From: Gymnopus androsaceus JB14
Taxonomy: Eukaryota > Basidiomycota > Agaricomycetes > Agaricales > Omphalotaceae
Assembly (NCBI GenBank): GCA_009733575.1
Contig: ML769418.1
Location: 273,498-337,497 of the forward strand
Direction of reading: 5' to 3'
Length of the DNA stretch: 64,000 nucleotides
Below are positions 23,077 through 35,671 of the stretch, one piece after another. Within the stretch, counting starts at the first letter, position 1. Every line of letters begins with the position of its first letter. The translations under genes were made by a program, and so were the position numbers. Under the pieces are notes generated by a model that had not been told where the DNA came from, did not search any database, and saw only the letters and a list, made by a program, of their open reading frames with translations.

Positions 23077-25298
23077 GATAGTGGCTTGAAGTGCATTGCA
23101 ATATTTGGATCAAATTTGGATGCTCGTGAAAACACCCGGCAATGAGATGCCGGTTTAGCTTAAGCGCGCGACCTTCGTCATCTTCTATCTTCTACCAGTT
23201 CGTGCAACAACTCCCATGCCCACAGAAGCTCCTACTGGGGCCATATTTTCGGTATAAACGACGCTATTTCGGACTGGGAAAATCATATGGATCCAACACG
23301 CGTTTCTAGATGTCACCTAGACTCATCATTCTACGAGCGGGGATGGACGTCAAGATTTTCTCCATACTAATGATGAAGTCCCGCGAGGCACTTTGAATTT
23401 TCGGTAGGCGCGACATAAATAACGCTAAACTATCTCAGGGCTGAGGAGCTTCTCCGCCTACTCTACGAGGCCGCACTTCAATAGGGTTGGGGTACGGAAA
23501 CAAGTAAATCTTTAATAATCAACTAGTTTCCTGCTCTTCAAGAGGCTTTAAGTTGTGTACTTATTTAAACCTTTTTGGAGTAGCAGGAATGTAAGCTGCA
23601 GGCACAACTAGCTTGTTTATCGGTTTCGCAACTTCAGGTTACAATCGGCAAACCCAAAAAAATGAGAAGCCTTGAAATTTACCCGGTCCCGAGAGTTTTG
23701 TATCAGAGAAATGACATCAGTCGAAGGTAATAAACTGCTCTAACGGCTCAGCTGTTGTCGCATTCTATCGAAAAAGAGGAACATCTTCCTCCGACATCCT
23801 GCCAGGCGACCTTCGCGGGAGCTCATATCGCTCACTCTCACACTCTCCATCCAGTAAGTACTGTTCTGTCGAATCGCGCCAGAATTGCGCCACCGATACC
23901 CAGCAGCCCATTCCAATTCATACAAGTGCTCGGACGGCTTGATCGAGAGATGCGTATCGAGCCTCCATATCCGACCCACATGCGGGTTTTTACGGGCAGA
24001 AGTATTGTTTCAAGGTATGCAAATGTTTGCCCAAGCTTATATACATTTCGGAAAGCAGTACACAACAAATACACAAGTATCTTCTAGCCAGCGACACATC
24101 TCCTCCAACACGCAACTCTGCGGACTCTTTGAAGTGCCCACAACTTATGAAATTTGCAATCGTCCCAGAGAATAGATAGATGACGTGCTGATGGATATTG
24201 GAGGAATCCGTCAGAATTTCGAGCCTTACCTTCCTCAGAGGTAAGTAGACGGATTTAATTGTTCCCAGCTGCACTTCTTGCGAAATTTTTGTTTTCCAGA
24301 CGGGATGTTTCCCTCTGGACTTTCACATGTGTATAGATATTAGATTCGTACAATACTGCATATGTTTGTTTCGGTTATCATTACCACATCCATACATAGG
24401 TTCCGCTATTTTCCGGTTCCCAATCTGTTGATAGTAAGCGCACGACACACGTGGAACAGTCCGAAATGAGGACGGTCAAAGCTGTGTATATCAAAGTGCC
24501 TGGAGGTCCAACCAGCCATTAAATAGTTGTCAGCATACAGTAGCATAATCTGAAATGTTTCTATGTAGTGGCATGATTGTCACTCTGCTCATCCTGAAAG
24601 CTTATACTAGTATACTAGTTATGATGAAAGCTGCCAGGACTCGTACAACTTTGACAGTGGTGATATATACATGTGGTGTATTGATTTCCTCATTATCGTA
24701 ATTTAGATTCTTCTGGATCCTGAGTGCAAAGATATGGGGTCTGATTGCGGGTCCTCCTCCCATTCCCACTCCGTCAATCCATTCAGATGGATCTAGTCTC
24801 CTGTAAGATAATTTCAAGTATTATATTGCCTCCTCGTTTTTGAGGCTAAACGGACCAGACTATACCAGATAAGTACAGATATTATAACGTTATGTATCTG
24901 GTTATGCATCGTATTGAAAAGAATAGTACTTTTGATTCAATGAGATAGGTACCGAAATCTCATATTGTGCCCCAATTGAACCCGACCTTACTGTCAGACT
25001 CACAGTCTGACAGTAGCTGAGTGTTAGGAGTAAGTCGGACAAAGTCGGAACACTCCAGACATTTAAATGCCAAAAAGATAAATGATCAAGTTCCTTATTC
25101 AAACAATGACAAGAGCGAAGAATAAGGTTGAGCACAACACAGCAACCCGATCTACCAGATAGGTAAAAATAGATACGTACAGTTTACGAAAAGATGTTCA
25201 TACAGTATTATGCTTACAAAACGTCTAGGTGAGGAGGTCTAGTACTCCAAGTTTAGCGACAAAATGGAAAAATACCCAAAACAACAAAGTCCAATAGC
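23077..25298. other. Long gene-poor interval
   Basis: Only overlapping frames of 60-110 codons are present, on both strands, with no conserved motif. A perfect small palindrome (tgtcagactcacagtctgaca) lies near 24991-25011. The interval may contain a degraded repeat or a noncoding transcript; I see nothing I can name. Confidence 0.35.
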
Positions 25299-26943
25299 CT
25301 AAGAATCAAAGATAGCGCCATATGCGGGGATTCCACGACTTTCCATCCCATAGACGACCTTTCGAGTAAGCTTTGGATTGGAAATGATGAAAACTGCTTC
25401 GGCATTTGATTCCACCACCAGTTTGTAGGTACAAGCAACCATGTCCGGGCGTCCCTGCTTCCGGGTGTCCCAAATCCATGCGTCAGGATCTGCTTTCTTC
25501 ACCATATCCAAGATCTTCGTACCATACGTCGCCTCGGGGGCCGGCGTACTCCAAAAGATACGTCGGGGTGTAAAGTCGGCCAGGAAAAGGGAAAGTGGTG
25601 GCCCAATTCCGGAACCAGTGGCTACGACGACGATCCTGCGGAAGAGTTTGGAGGTGTAAAGTAATCCGTGAAGAGGGTACCCTCGGACCCACATCTTTTT
25701 AGGAGGATTTTGTATCGTCGCGTTGGTCCAATCACCTGCGTTTGACACGACAATTGAGAAACCATCTGGCTTCCCGTTATCATCAACGTCGGGGACCGTA
25801 GCGAACGCATGCCACTCCAAGACCGGCTTGGTAGAAACCTTCAGTCCGTAGAAAGGTTTCATGTTCCGGTACTTGAAATGCAGGCGTATAACGTGGGTTG
25901 AGAGATGCTCGGGGTAGACATCGACTCGACGAAGCCGACCCCACGAAAGAGCAGTGCAGCAGGATGAGACGACGAATGTCCAGAAGCTGGACGTGCTGAT
26001 GAGATAGCGACCAAGAGATGGTGGGTTCGGCTCCAACAAGCGGTACTGATTGCCCGCAAAGCACTGATGCATCCAGAACGTACACACGGCGACCCAGCCT
26101 GAGTACCGATGAATCGCCTCGAAATGGTCGTGGTATTTCCTCCGGAACGTAGGGTGTGCGAATGCAAGGATGAAGCAGAACATCAAGATCAGAATGTACG
26201 ACGTGATAACATTGGCGAGGGACCACTTGTCGGGATGCTTGACGTGGTCTCTGGTAGTCAGAGCCGTGTACATAATGTACCAAACTACAGCTGCAACACC
26301 CGAGCCACTGTGAGCGCCACCTTCAGAGAAAAATCGCTTGCGAATTAGAGGACAGATCAAAGCTTTCAAACAAAAAATGCTTACCATAATGGAATACTTT
26401 CGCGAGCCTACGCCTCAACCATAATGGAGAGCTAAGAGGAACGACGTCCGTTGCGAGTTCGTACACCAAGTTGACAAAATTCTCTTGGCGGAAGAGGAGG
26501 GTGACCATTAGATTGGCAGACGCTGCGCTACCCACATCTGGAGCGGCGGGCGTACCGTGGTTCCGAACCACAAAGACTATGAAGGCGATCAAGTTTGCGG
26601 CGAAGATCACCCCGAAGGTCTTGCGGTAGTACGAGAAGGCGATGTCTAGTTAAAAACGTGCCAATTAGTCTCGGGGTCCGATGGAAGGAGTCTAAGCACG
26701 AGCGAGAGACTACGTACGATATAACCACCGCGTGAAGCTAGAATACCCAAGTTTTGCAGGAAGAGCGAGGTCGACTTGGTCGAGATCAACCTTGCCGTCA
26801 GTGATAGCCTTCTTCTCCTTGTCGCCGGAGTGAATAGAGCTAGGTGAAGAGCTCGAGGAGGGGGTGACATCGTTGCTGTCGGTGAGGACAGGGAGCGCAA
26901 CAACGTCTTCCGGGTGCTTCTCGATATCGTTGGCGGGGGACAT
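25299..26943 (-). CDS. TmpA-like integral membrane FAD/NAD(P) oxidoreductase
   Basis: The protein combines an N-terminal multi-helix domain and a C-terminal ferredoxin-reductase-like domain, as in Aspergillus TmpA and the C-terminal part of some NRPS-like fusion proteins. The ATG at 26943 (MSPANDIEKHPEDVV) is preferred over an in-frame one at 27096, because the N-terminus is then a Ser-rich cytosolic stretch. Two introns (about 26650-26720 and 26345-26382) precede one long uninterrupted exon. Helices include VIFAANLIAFIVFVV and TSYILILMFCFILAF. The segment EAIHRYSGWVAVCTFWMHQ supplies two histidines that could bind haem. The C-terminal part has VATGSGIGPPLSLF (nucleotide-binding loop, about 25590-25640) and ends VYGMESRGIPAYGAIFDS. 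Its likely role is plasma-membrane electron transfer; in Aspergillus the homologue affects developmental signalling. The function here is inferred from family membership. Confidence 0.8.
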
Positions 26944-28628
26944 CTTGAAAGTGTGCAGTTGAAGAAAGAACAACTTGGGGTGCCTGCTTCCATCCAACTC
27001 GACAGTACTATCTCTTTTAAGGGTTTCCCGAGGTGACTCAAACAAAAAACCGATTTCATCTTTGATAACAAGATGATACGCAACCGCAGGAATCAATCAG
27101 GTACGTAGACATCGCCGCTGAGAAAAAACCAAGGATTGCGATGTGATAAACACATCGCACTCCGTGTATCCATTCGATTTGGAGTGGACAGAGTAGGCAG
27201 TGCTAATACCAATAGCCTGGTTGCGCGTATATTCCCGAAGTACTGAGTACACGCACACGAGGATACTGTTTCCAACACCACATGGCGAATTGAACAACTT
27301 GAAGGAAGCGACTTTTTTCTTCAGAAGTTGAACTCAAAAGGAGAAAAGGGACAAACCGGCCAGATAGTTCCTGAAAAGGAACAACCGGGGAGCGCACTAA
27401 GCGCCGCTGAACGCGTAATTTCACAAAGTGATTTAATGATTGGATTTCTCATGCAGGAAAGTCCGTAGTATCCGTGCCTTGGCCTTGACAGGATATCTAG
27501 ACGTCGAGCTCTGCATTGTAGTATTTTGCTGTGCTTTATCGGGTATATACGAGAATGAACTATGCGGGAAGATCTATTGAGGATGATCAAGGCGTTCAAA
27601 CGTTTAAGGGAAAGAAAGTTGGATCTTGGCAGAGGTTTTACGGGACTAGCCTGCGAGGGAATTCATGAGCGAAACTCCCGACTTCTCCCCGACGGTAGAG
27701 CTTAGTGGGACCAGAGTAAATACATTAAGCTCGCCCAAGAAAGAAGTGATGAAAAAGAAGCATTGAACTAGATTTAAGCGTGTAGATCGCTGTCTGTATT
27801 CAATTTCGAACCTGGGATGAGAGTGTAATTGTTGTTCGGATACGCTAGGAAGCATAGGCACAGAGGGAGAGTGAAAGCACCGAGATCGAGACTGATAAGA
27901 GCCATTGTAGAGATTGACTGCAGTCCACAGCTGGACTGCAGCTGTTGAGACGGACCCTCAAACAAAGGTCTAGAGCGGGCGATCTGCAATGGTCGGAGTA
28001 AAGCCGACGCCCATTCATGATGGGAAGCTGAAATTGTGGTACTCTCGCAGGTCGTTAAGGCAGAATTTCTGATACAGTAAATACTGTACACCCTGCTCCA
28101 CCCTGTTCCTTGATAGCAGCAGGATAACATATGGGCGGACTTAATGTATTGTGCACACCAACAATCGACCAATGCAAGTTTGCGCCCTTCAATTGCCGTT
28201 GCCCGAAGGATTTGGACTTGAGGAAGAAGAAGGAGCATGAAAACATGCGGTTTGGCAGCAAGATCGCTTCGCGAAACAATAAATAACACTTGATAAGTTG
28301 ATGATTGTATTCTGTTGAAAGTTGAGCCTGAAGAATGGCCAGAGAATACCACTCGGAAGATGCTCAATTCTTGGCACTTGGCAGAAGATTTATATTTGAA
28401 CATCGACAAAAAGACTGAAACTAGGGTCCGACCTGGTCCGACTGGGATGGAAAGCATTCACTGCTATTCGGAGGAAGACAAGACAACTGTCGGAAAGAAA
28501 CGGGATCACAAATGGAGACCTTGAGGACTTCAGTCCTTGAGTGCTCTAAGTAAGGTTACTCTGCGGGAGGGGAGAGAGGGGAGGAAGCGCGCGCTTATTC
28601 CGCCCAAGCGGAGCGGCATAGCGGCAGG
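26944..28628. other. Divergent intergenic region
   Basis: This is the spacer between the TmpA-like gene (-) and the ABC transporter (+). A reverse-strand 227-codon frame (27774-28457) lacks recognisable domains and is judged random. An inverted motif pair ctgcagtccacagctggactgcag lies at 27919-27942. The promoter of the ABC gene should be in the right-hand part; no clear TATA box was identified. Confidence 0.35.
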
Positions 28629-31600
28629 ATGTTGGAACTGATCTCTGCCGTCGTCATTGCTGGCAGCAATGTACAACAACAGCTTGAGTACCAGCTCATG
28701 GTCCCAAGCAAACTATGGAATTTCTGTAGGTCTAAAGCTCTTACTATATCATTTAAAGGCTCATAATTGCTAGAATCTGGCTCTAACTCGTCCCGAACCG
28801 AAATGCCCTCCATGCTTCAATTGTGAGTCAAGAACATACTAGAAGCATAAGGTTTCTAAAATAACATTAGGTATGCTTCCTGCATTTACTTGTGGCCAAT
28901 TTGGGAGCTGTGATCCTTATGATGGCCAATGTAAATGCCCCGCTGGATGGAGCGGTATCGACTGTTTGACGCCGCGTACGTGGAAGCCTTACTTGTTCAT
29001 TATGGTCGTTAATTTCTCCGTGACTTAGAATGTGGCTCACTGGCCGACGGAGATCAGAGAACTCCGAGGGAAGAAGGCCAAAAATGCGACTGCAAAGACG
29101 GATGGGGAGGTATTAACTGCAATGGTTCGTGTAAATGCTCTTCGCAGATATATCTCTTTATTAATTGCTTTCAAATAGTTTGCAAGACAGACCAAGCATG
29201 CCAAGGGTTCCCAATATTCGGCTTGCCAGATTCTGGGCAGGACGATACGGATCCACAGAATATGACTTGTTACAAGGGCGGAGAAACCGTTTTTCAAAAT
29301 CATCAAATGTGTGATGTTACCAGTGCGTTAATCCGCCTTGTTTTGCGTTCATTGCTAACTTTTTTCAGATCCCGCAATTCTCAAACAAGTCGGAGACAAC
29401 CGTCCGGTCCAAGTTACTTTCAGTTGCGACGAAACTGTTAGGACTTGTTCGTTCCAGTTTTGGGTGGACGAAATCGAGTCGTTCTACTGCGGATTGGACG
29501 AGTGTACTTCGGAAACTGCCCCCGACTACGACTTCAATACGATATCCTATAAATGCGAAAAACTTCAGTGCAAGTGTGTACCTGGACGGTTCATCTGTGG
29601 TCAGGATGGCTCTGTCGATATCGGCGAGTTCCTTACTCAAGAAATCAAGGGTCCCGCTTCTTTCACCTGTACCACTGGTGGTTCCAAGTCTGGCTCTGGC
29701 TCTGGCGGAGATGCGGATGCCGATTGCAAATTTTCTGAAGCTGCGATGAACCAGCTCATTGACGAAATTTTTGGCGACCCATACATCACGCTCAATTGCA
29801 ACGGCGGTGAATGTCTACACTACTCACAGGTCCCAGGATACAGTCGTCCTACGAAACCTGACAGCACACGATGGGTTGCGCTGAGTGCAGGGAGTGCTTG
29901 CCTCTTCGTCCTCATCGTTGCGCTGTTTTTATGGTATGTTGGACGTTCTGGATCTGGAGGAGAGTTTGTCGCTAGGTTCAAGAAAGGTTCCAACGGAATC
30001 AGGCTTCCGGAATCTGAAGAAGACGAATCTGCGAAACTCATGGCGGAACACGTTCCGGCGTCGATGCATTTCGACGACTTGTCCTATGTCCTAAACTCTA
30101 AAGTTATCCTCTCGGGTATATCAGGCGCTGTCAAACCTGGACAGCTTATGGCCATCATGGGTGCTTCGGGCGCTGGTAAATCCACACTACTCGATATCCT
30201 CGCTAGGAAGAGTAAACGCGGTGCAGTGGGTGGAGAGATTCTCGTCAACGGACGGGTCGTCACCGACGAACAGTTTAGGGCAGTCACCGGTTATGTCGAT
30301 CAGGAAGATACGTTGATGAGTACCTTAACCGTTTACGAGACGGTACTGTACAGTGCATTGCTGAGATTGCCTAGGGAGATGAGCGAGGAGGCCAAGAAGT
30401 TTAGGACGCTCGAGACGATGCACGAATTGGGAATTTTGGGTATCAAGGACATGCGTATCGGACAATCTGGGCATCGTTCGATATCTGGTGGCGAGAAGCG
30501 TCGTGTTTCTATCGCTTGCGAACTTGTCACCAGTCCTTCTATCCTCTTCCTTGACGAACCCACTAGTGGCCTTGACGCTTTCAACGCCTACAATGTCGTG
30601 GAATCTCTTGTATCCTTGGCGAAGAATTACAACCGGACAGTGATCTTTACTATCCACCAACCTCGGTCCAACATCGTGGCACTCTTTGACCAACTTTTAG
30701 TACTGGCCCTAGGTAGAGTGGTATATTCAGGAGAGTTTGGGCGGTGCGGAGATTACTTTGCGAGAATTGGGAAGCCCTGTCCGCCCGGTTTCAACATTGC
30801 TGATTACCTGAGTAAGTTCATTTTAATCCAGATACAAGCCAAGCCTTACTAACTCTTATTCAGTCGATCTCACTGTTCAATCCGGTATCGACTCGAGATC
30901 CCCTAGTCCGACGCTTGAATTGTCTTCCCCGCCGGAAGAAGGAACCAACATCGCAGATGGAGAACGCACCGGATTACTCTCCGAAGACGGCACTGAGTTG
31001 CGAACAAGAAACCGCCCAGCCTCTGTTAGCTCCAACTCGTCTACCACCAGAGCTTATGATAGTATCAAACGTAAAACTTCACAGCTCTTCGAAGCTGTTT
31101 CCGGTAGCTCTTCCTCGAGCAGTAGCACCCAGATCCAGCTCGCGACGAAATTGAAGTACCTGGTTGATGAATACAAGAGGAGTGATATAGCGAATGAGAT
31201 TCAGGAGGATAAGGAGAATGTTAGGAGTAGTGCGATGGCTTCGACGGAGAATGCGAACGGGAACGGGAATGGTCAGCTTCCTGATGTGGCCGTAGAGACG
31301 ACGCTGTTAAGAGGACGGAAGAGGGCCAGTTGGGGAACGCAATTCAGGATATTGAGTGGAAGGGCGTTCAAGAATCTTTATAGGGACCCGGCCTTGCTGA
31401 TGGCGCATTATCTGTCGGCGGTGCTTTTGGCTTGTGGGTTTTTCTCCCATTTTTTATTCTATTCTTTCTCTTTACTGATTATTTTCGTAGTAATCTGTGG
31501 AGTTTTTTACCACAACGTCACGTAAGGGGATTGTTTCTGGTTGTTGGTTGGCAGACGGTTGATATTTTTCACGTTTCACAGGAACGATATCGCTGGCTTC

Positions 31601-32622
31601 CAGAATCGACTAGGTATGTTGTTTCCCAATCTTGGCCCCTTCGACCTGGGCTTATATGTTTTGCAGGTTTCTTCTTCTTTACTTTGGCATTATTCGGGTT
31701 CTCGTGTCTATCCAGTCTCGGGCTTTTTGCCAACGAACGGATCTTGTTTATGCGTGAAAGGTATTGTTTCATACATATCCGGCTTCTTGGTTGTATTGTA
31801 CTGACAGATATTCACAGATCTAATGGGTATTACTCGTCGTTCACCTACTTTTCGTCCAAGGTTTGCGTTCGCCACACTATTTATTTCAGCTGGATTACTA
31901 AACTGAGCTCTAGATCTTATTCGACATCCTACCACTCCGTCTGGTCCCTCCGCTCATGTTCGGCGGTATCGTCTATGGATTGGCCGGTCTCGTACCCAAC
32001 GTGGCGACGTTTTGGAAATTCATCCTCGCTCTGGTACTGTTCAATCTCACCACAGCAAGTGTAGTGCTCTGGTTGTCGATCGCGTTTGAGAGCGTGAGCG
32101 TGGCGAGTTTGGTGGGCACGTTAATCATGTTGTACAAGTATGTTCTCTGTTTTCATCCTGCTAGTCGACGGGAGGTACTAATAGTAACTCTACCTCCTTA
32201 GCTTACTGTTCGCGGGTCTACTAATCAACAGAGAGACGGTAACCCCTGTGTTACAGTTCCTACACACGGTATCCTTCTTCCATGCTGCGTTCGAGGCACT
32301 TGCGGTGAACGAATTGAGATATCTATCGTTGAAAGAACACAAGGTCCGTGTTATTTTTATGTGTCCAGGTAGATGCGATAATGAACTTATGTTGAATTTT
32401 CAGTATGGAGTCGAGTTGGACGTCCCCGCAGCAACTATTCTTTCCACGTTTGGATTGAAAGCTCAGGTATGTGTCTTGATTTCGATTCTGGGATAGGCTA
32501 ATTGACATGTTGCTTTTTAGTCCTTCTGGTGGCCCGATATTGCACTGCTCGGAATCTTCTTTGGAGTATTCACCGTTGCAAGTTTCTTGACATTACACTT
32601 TTTCGTGAAGGAGAAGCGTTAG
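28629..32622 (+). CDS. ABCG-family transporter resembling yeast ADP1
   Basis: This is a half-size ABC transporter with an extracellular Cys-rich region ahead of the ATPase. The first coding exon is uncertain; an ATG at 28629 is possible. A supported exon, 28774-28822, ends in [11 protein letters not shown]-like cysteine clusters follow: [20 protein letters not shown] and [12 protein letters not shown]. After a Ser/Gly-rich linker comes a helix ([13 protein letters not shown]), then the nucleotide-binding domain. That domain has Walker [10 protein letters not shown] (30160-30186), signature [11 protein letters not shown] (about 30484-30516), Walker [13 protein letters not shown] (30541-30576) and the H-loop TIHQPR (about 30650). 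A Ser-rich linker with ENVRSS leads to the six-helix domain ([39 protein letters not shown]) and the stop at 32620-32622. Introns from 30809 onward keep the frame. It looks intact. The substrate is unknown; Adp1 is itself poorly characterised. Confidence 0.9.
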
Positions 32623-33224
32623 AACGATAGACGATTCCAGAGCACGCCGGATTAGTCGATGGTGAGGTCCGTGAGAGCTCATTCCATTCGCGCGTAGATT
32701 CATTTTTCGGATTCGCTAACGGGGAATATGTAAAAACAAGTATTAACAAGTACACTTACTAGGCCTACATATATTTCAGCTCTCTTGTATTTCCTCCCTT
32801 AAGTACTGTACAAAAAGTATTCACGATTTCTGTAAACCGAGCGTTCAAAGCCAAAATAACTTTAGCGAATTCAAGTCTCCATCCCGACTGATTTTACTGA
32901 TATGAAGCAAGCAAGGAAATCATAGAAGAGAAGTAGGCTCATGGGCGCAAAACGTTCCACTGATAAAAACAGCGTCTCTGCTGGGATGTTGAATTCTATT
33001 ACTTATTATGACCGACTTCCAATATAAATAACAACATCATCATATCAAGAGCGGAGATATATTGATCTAGTAGTGAGGACCCTACTACATATTATTTCCT
33101 TCATAAAGGGAATCGATTCGATCATCTGAAAGAGGATCGCACGCATGTGCATATGTAGGTCTCATGGACTTATAAGCTACTAGCTCATTGTGTTTGCTTT
33201 TCCGCATGATTGACAATGCTCATC
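32623..33224. other. Spacer before the pirin array
   Basis: A/T-rich non-coding sequence with no supported gene. It is the 3' side of both the ABC transporter (+) and the first pirin copy (-). Confidence 0.45.
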
Positions 33225-33396
33225 CAAGTAAGTGTAAGGTCAAAGCTGCTCAAATCAATCCGAATTTGGAACGTCCGATTACTGAGCCAGATTTCTAGCG
33301 AATCCGAGTTCACCATAGGTAATGCACAGAATTAGTGTTTATTTTTTAAAAGAATTACATATGCCAGGATTAAGAGCCGATGACAGAAAAAAGCAT

Positions 33397-34314
33397 TTAC
33401 TCGAGGTCGAAAACGGATGACTTCTGCAACTTGATCCCCAACATTTTCTACCACAAGATCAGAGGCTGAAGGAATCTGCAAGTAGGCCCCGTCACCCTCC
33501 TTCAATGTCTGACCTGCTACTTTGATAGCTGCACCGACTTGCAGGTCCCTCATTATACCCGCTCCTCATCACAACATGCACATATCCTTTTGGTACCCTT
33601 CATCGCCTGAGACAAACTCGTTCCTTGACTAAGAAGTGTCGCATACATCGTCAGAGGGCTTTGGACTGGCGCTGGGCCCTCCCCTTGTCTGTTCCCCTCC
33701 CTAAGATCCTTCTGCACCCCTTCAGCGTCGACAGGTGCAACAACCCGTACCCATGTGTCTTTCTTCTCCTCGTCAGAGAAGTGACGAGTAAAGTATTTCG
33801 GCTGCAGGCGAGGAACAGAGGGTAGGGACCAGATTTGGAGGAAGTGAACGGGTTTGTTTCCGTGTGCTTTCTCGGAATGGGAGATGCCTGTACCGGCGGA
33901 GGTCAATTGAATATCACCTCGTTTGAGAACTTCGACATTCTTCATCGAGTCATTGCTATAAATCGGGTTAGAACTTTAGAAAGGTCTTTAAGAGAGAGGA
34001 TGAATAACGTACTGCTGGAGTTCTCCATCTACCACATACGAGAAAATTTCAAACTCTTTGTGGGAGTGGGTACCGAAACCAGTCCCAGCAGCTACTCTGT
34101 CTTCGTTTATAACCCGAAGGGAGCCGTACTTTTCGTGCGTGGAGTCCTGGTACCTGCAAAATTAGAAGAGAGTTTAGGATAGGCTTTCGGAACGAATCGA
34201 TCAACGTACGATGCGAAAGAGAAAGTATGGAAGGTTTTCAGCCATTCATGGTTGGCGTGGCCTCTATCTTGGCTAAGACGAGGAACAACTTTGATTTCAG
34301 ACATGTTAGAAAAA
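33397..34314 (-). pseudogene. Pirin/YhaK-type bicupin gene, copy 1 (frame-broken)
   Basis: It is the same gene as the next two copies, with the same exon plan (ATG at 34314, MSEIKVVPRLSQDRGH). Exons 1-2 and most of exon 3 are intact, including SAGTGISHSEKAHG. Compared with copies 2 and 3, it has an extra A near 33594 that changes KGPKGYVHVV into KGTKRICACC and leads to an early stop. A second extra base near 33538 and a third near 33414 follow. The last 60 codons survive in shifted frames (AAIKVAGQTLKEGDGAYLQI). The product would lose the end of the second cupin domain. The frame breaks could also be assembly errors, since the DNA is otherwise very close to copy 2. Confidence 0.8.
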
Positions 34315-34420
34315 GGCCTGATGCTGGAGATGGTCTTTAGAGTGAGGTTTTTGATAGGAAAGTGAAGTAGAGTAGTCGACAGAATGTTGGATGATGAGGG
34401 GAAGAGGTAAAGCCAGAGCT

Positions 34421-34436
34421 TATATAGTATATATAG
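34421..34436 (-). promoter_or_regulatory. TATA element of pirin copy 1
   Basis: The reverse strand reads CTATATATACTATATAAG about 110 bases upstream of the ATG at 34314. It is longer than in the other two copies. It falls inside a longer open frame that starts at 34490, which argues that translation begins at the downstream ATG. Confidence 0.5.
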
Positions 34437-35671
34437 GGGGATGGAGGAGATGAGAAGGTACAGCGTCCTTTTGGAAAGAGTGAGGCTCATGACTGAGCCT
34501 CCTTATGTATCCGTCCGCATCAAGCCCGCGCATCGTCAGAAAGATCGAGTCGCTTTCCTAAAATGGCAATCACCCGCCCACGTACAAAGCTCGCACGTGG
34601 TCACGCATAAGCAGTATTTCGTGAGCGCTGAGCAACCCTCGCGCGTGCACCTCCCAGAGCTGAAGAAAGTATTGCTTGATTTAGCTTTAGATGCATAAGC
34701 ACCCTGCTTGAGCACTCTAATGTATGAATAAAACGACACGATTCTTACATGTCAATACTACGTGAGCGAGAAAACGCTAGTACTTATATCATGTAATACT
34801 ACTGAGACGGCGTTTGGAACTTCGGTTCGCGCGCAGGTAATCACAGAACTCTGAGGAGCCTTAGACTAGAGTTTAAAAGAGCTGTGATTCGGATCCTGAA
34901 CACTTGTTGGGGATAGTAAGTACTTATGCGTGAAAATTAATGTCATTATTGAATGTGGCACGACTACGCTTTTCCCTTGCCACATACGATTTTGCATAAA
35001 GTTTTAGTGCCATTGCATACCCCTTTGTGGGGGATTATAGAGACTCACTTTTAGCCCATAGAGCCGAGTGAAGCCATGAAACAAGATGAAGGGCAGGCTT
35101 CGAGCTCTCAAGGCTGCCCGAACTACGGCCAAGGAGTTCACTTCGTGATAAGACTTGCTTGATAAGTCATCTCTCGAGAAGTTCAGACGCTAAGTAGAGC
35201 ACAAAAAGAGCTTTCCGATCTGCTTAGCCTGACTGGCTTACAGTTGAGTTCAAAAGGTTGGATTCTGGATGGGCGTGCTCGAAGTCCTGGCGAAATCTAA
35301 GTATACTGGTTCGATGGAGAAAGTTGCAGGTATGAGTCACGGTCGCTAGACTCGCAATTGGGAGCTGGATTCCAATGCTCAATGGCTGCCTAAATTCTGG
35401 AACGATGGAGTTGAATTACCTGGATACTCAGTATGAGATACTGGTAACGCTCATTCAAGTAAGTGTGATAGATCTGTCTACTCACGATAAGGTCAAAGCT
35501 GTTCGAATCAACCCAAATTTGGAACGTTCGATTACTTACTCCATTCAGGCAAGCCAGATTTCTCTGTTTGCCAAAACTAAGTTTTAATTAATGTACAGAA
35601 TAAGTATTTATATATTTATTTTCCAAAATCTACATATGCCAGGAATGAGAGCCAATAAGAGAAAAAAGCAT

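Noticed and set aside
27774..28457. Reverse-strand frame of 227 codons between the TmpA-like and ABC genes
   Set aside because: Composition is Ser/Leu/Cys-rich without any domain, heptad or membrane pattern, and it overlaps the expected promoter of the ABC gene; most likely a chance open frame.
8037..32622. Secondary-metabolite gene cluster around the P450, TmpA-like and ABC genes
   Set aside because: No core synthase (PKS, NRPS, terpene synthase) is present within the window; proximity alone is not enough.
34107..34490. Pirin extension frames starting MSLTLSKRTLYL as the true gene start
   Set aside because: The conserved TATA element lies within the extension in all three copies and the family start MSEIKVV follows it; kept only as a finding.
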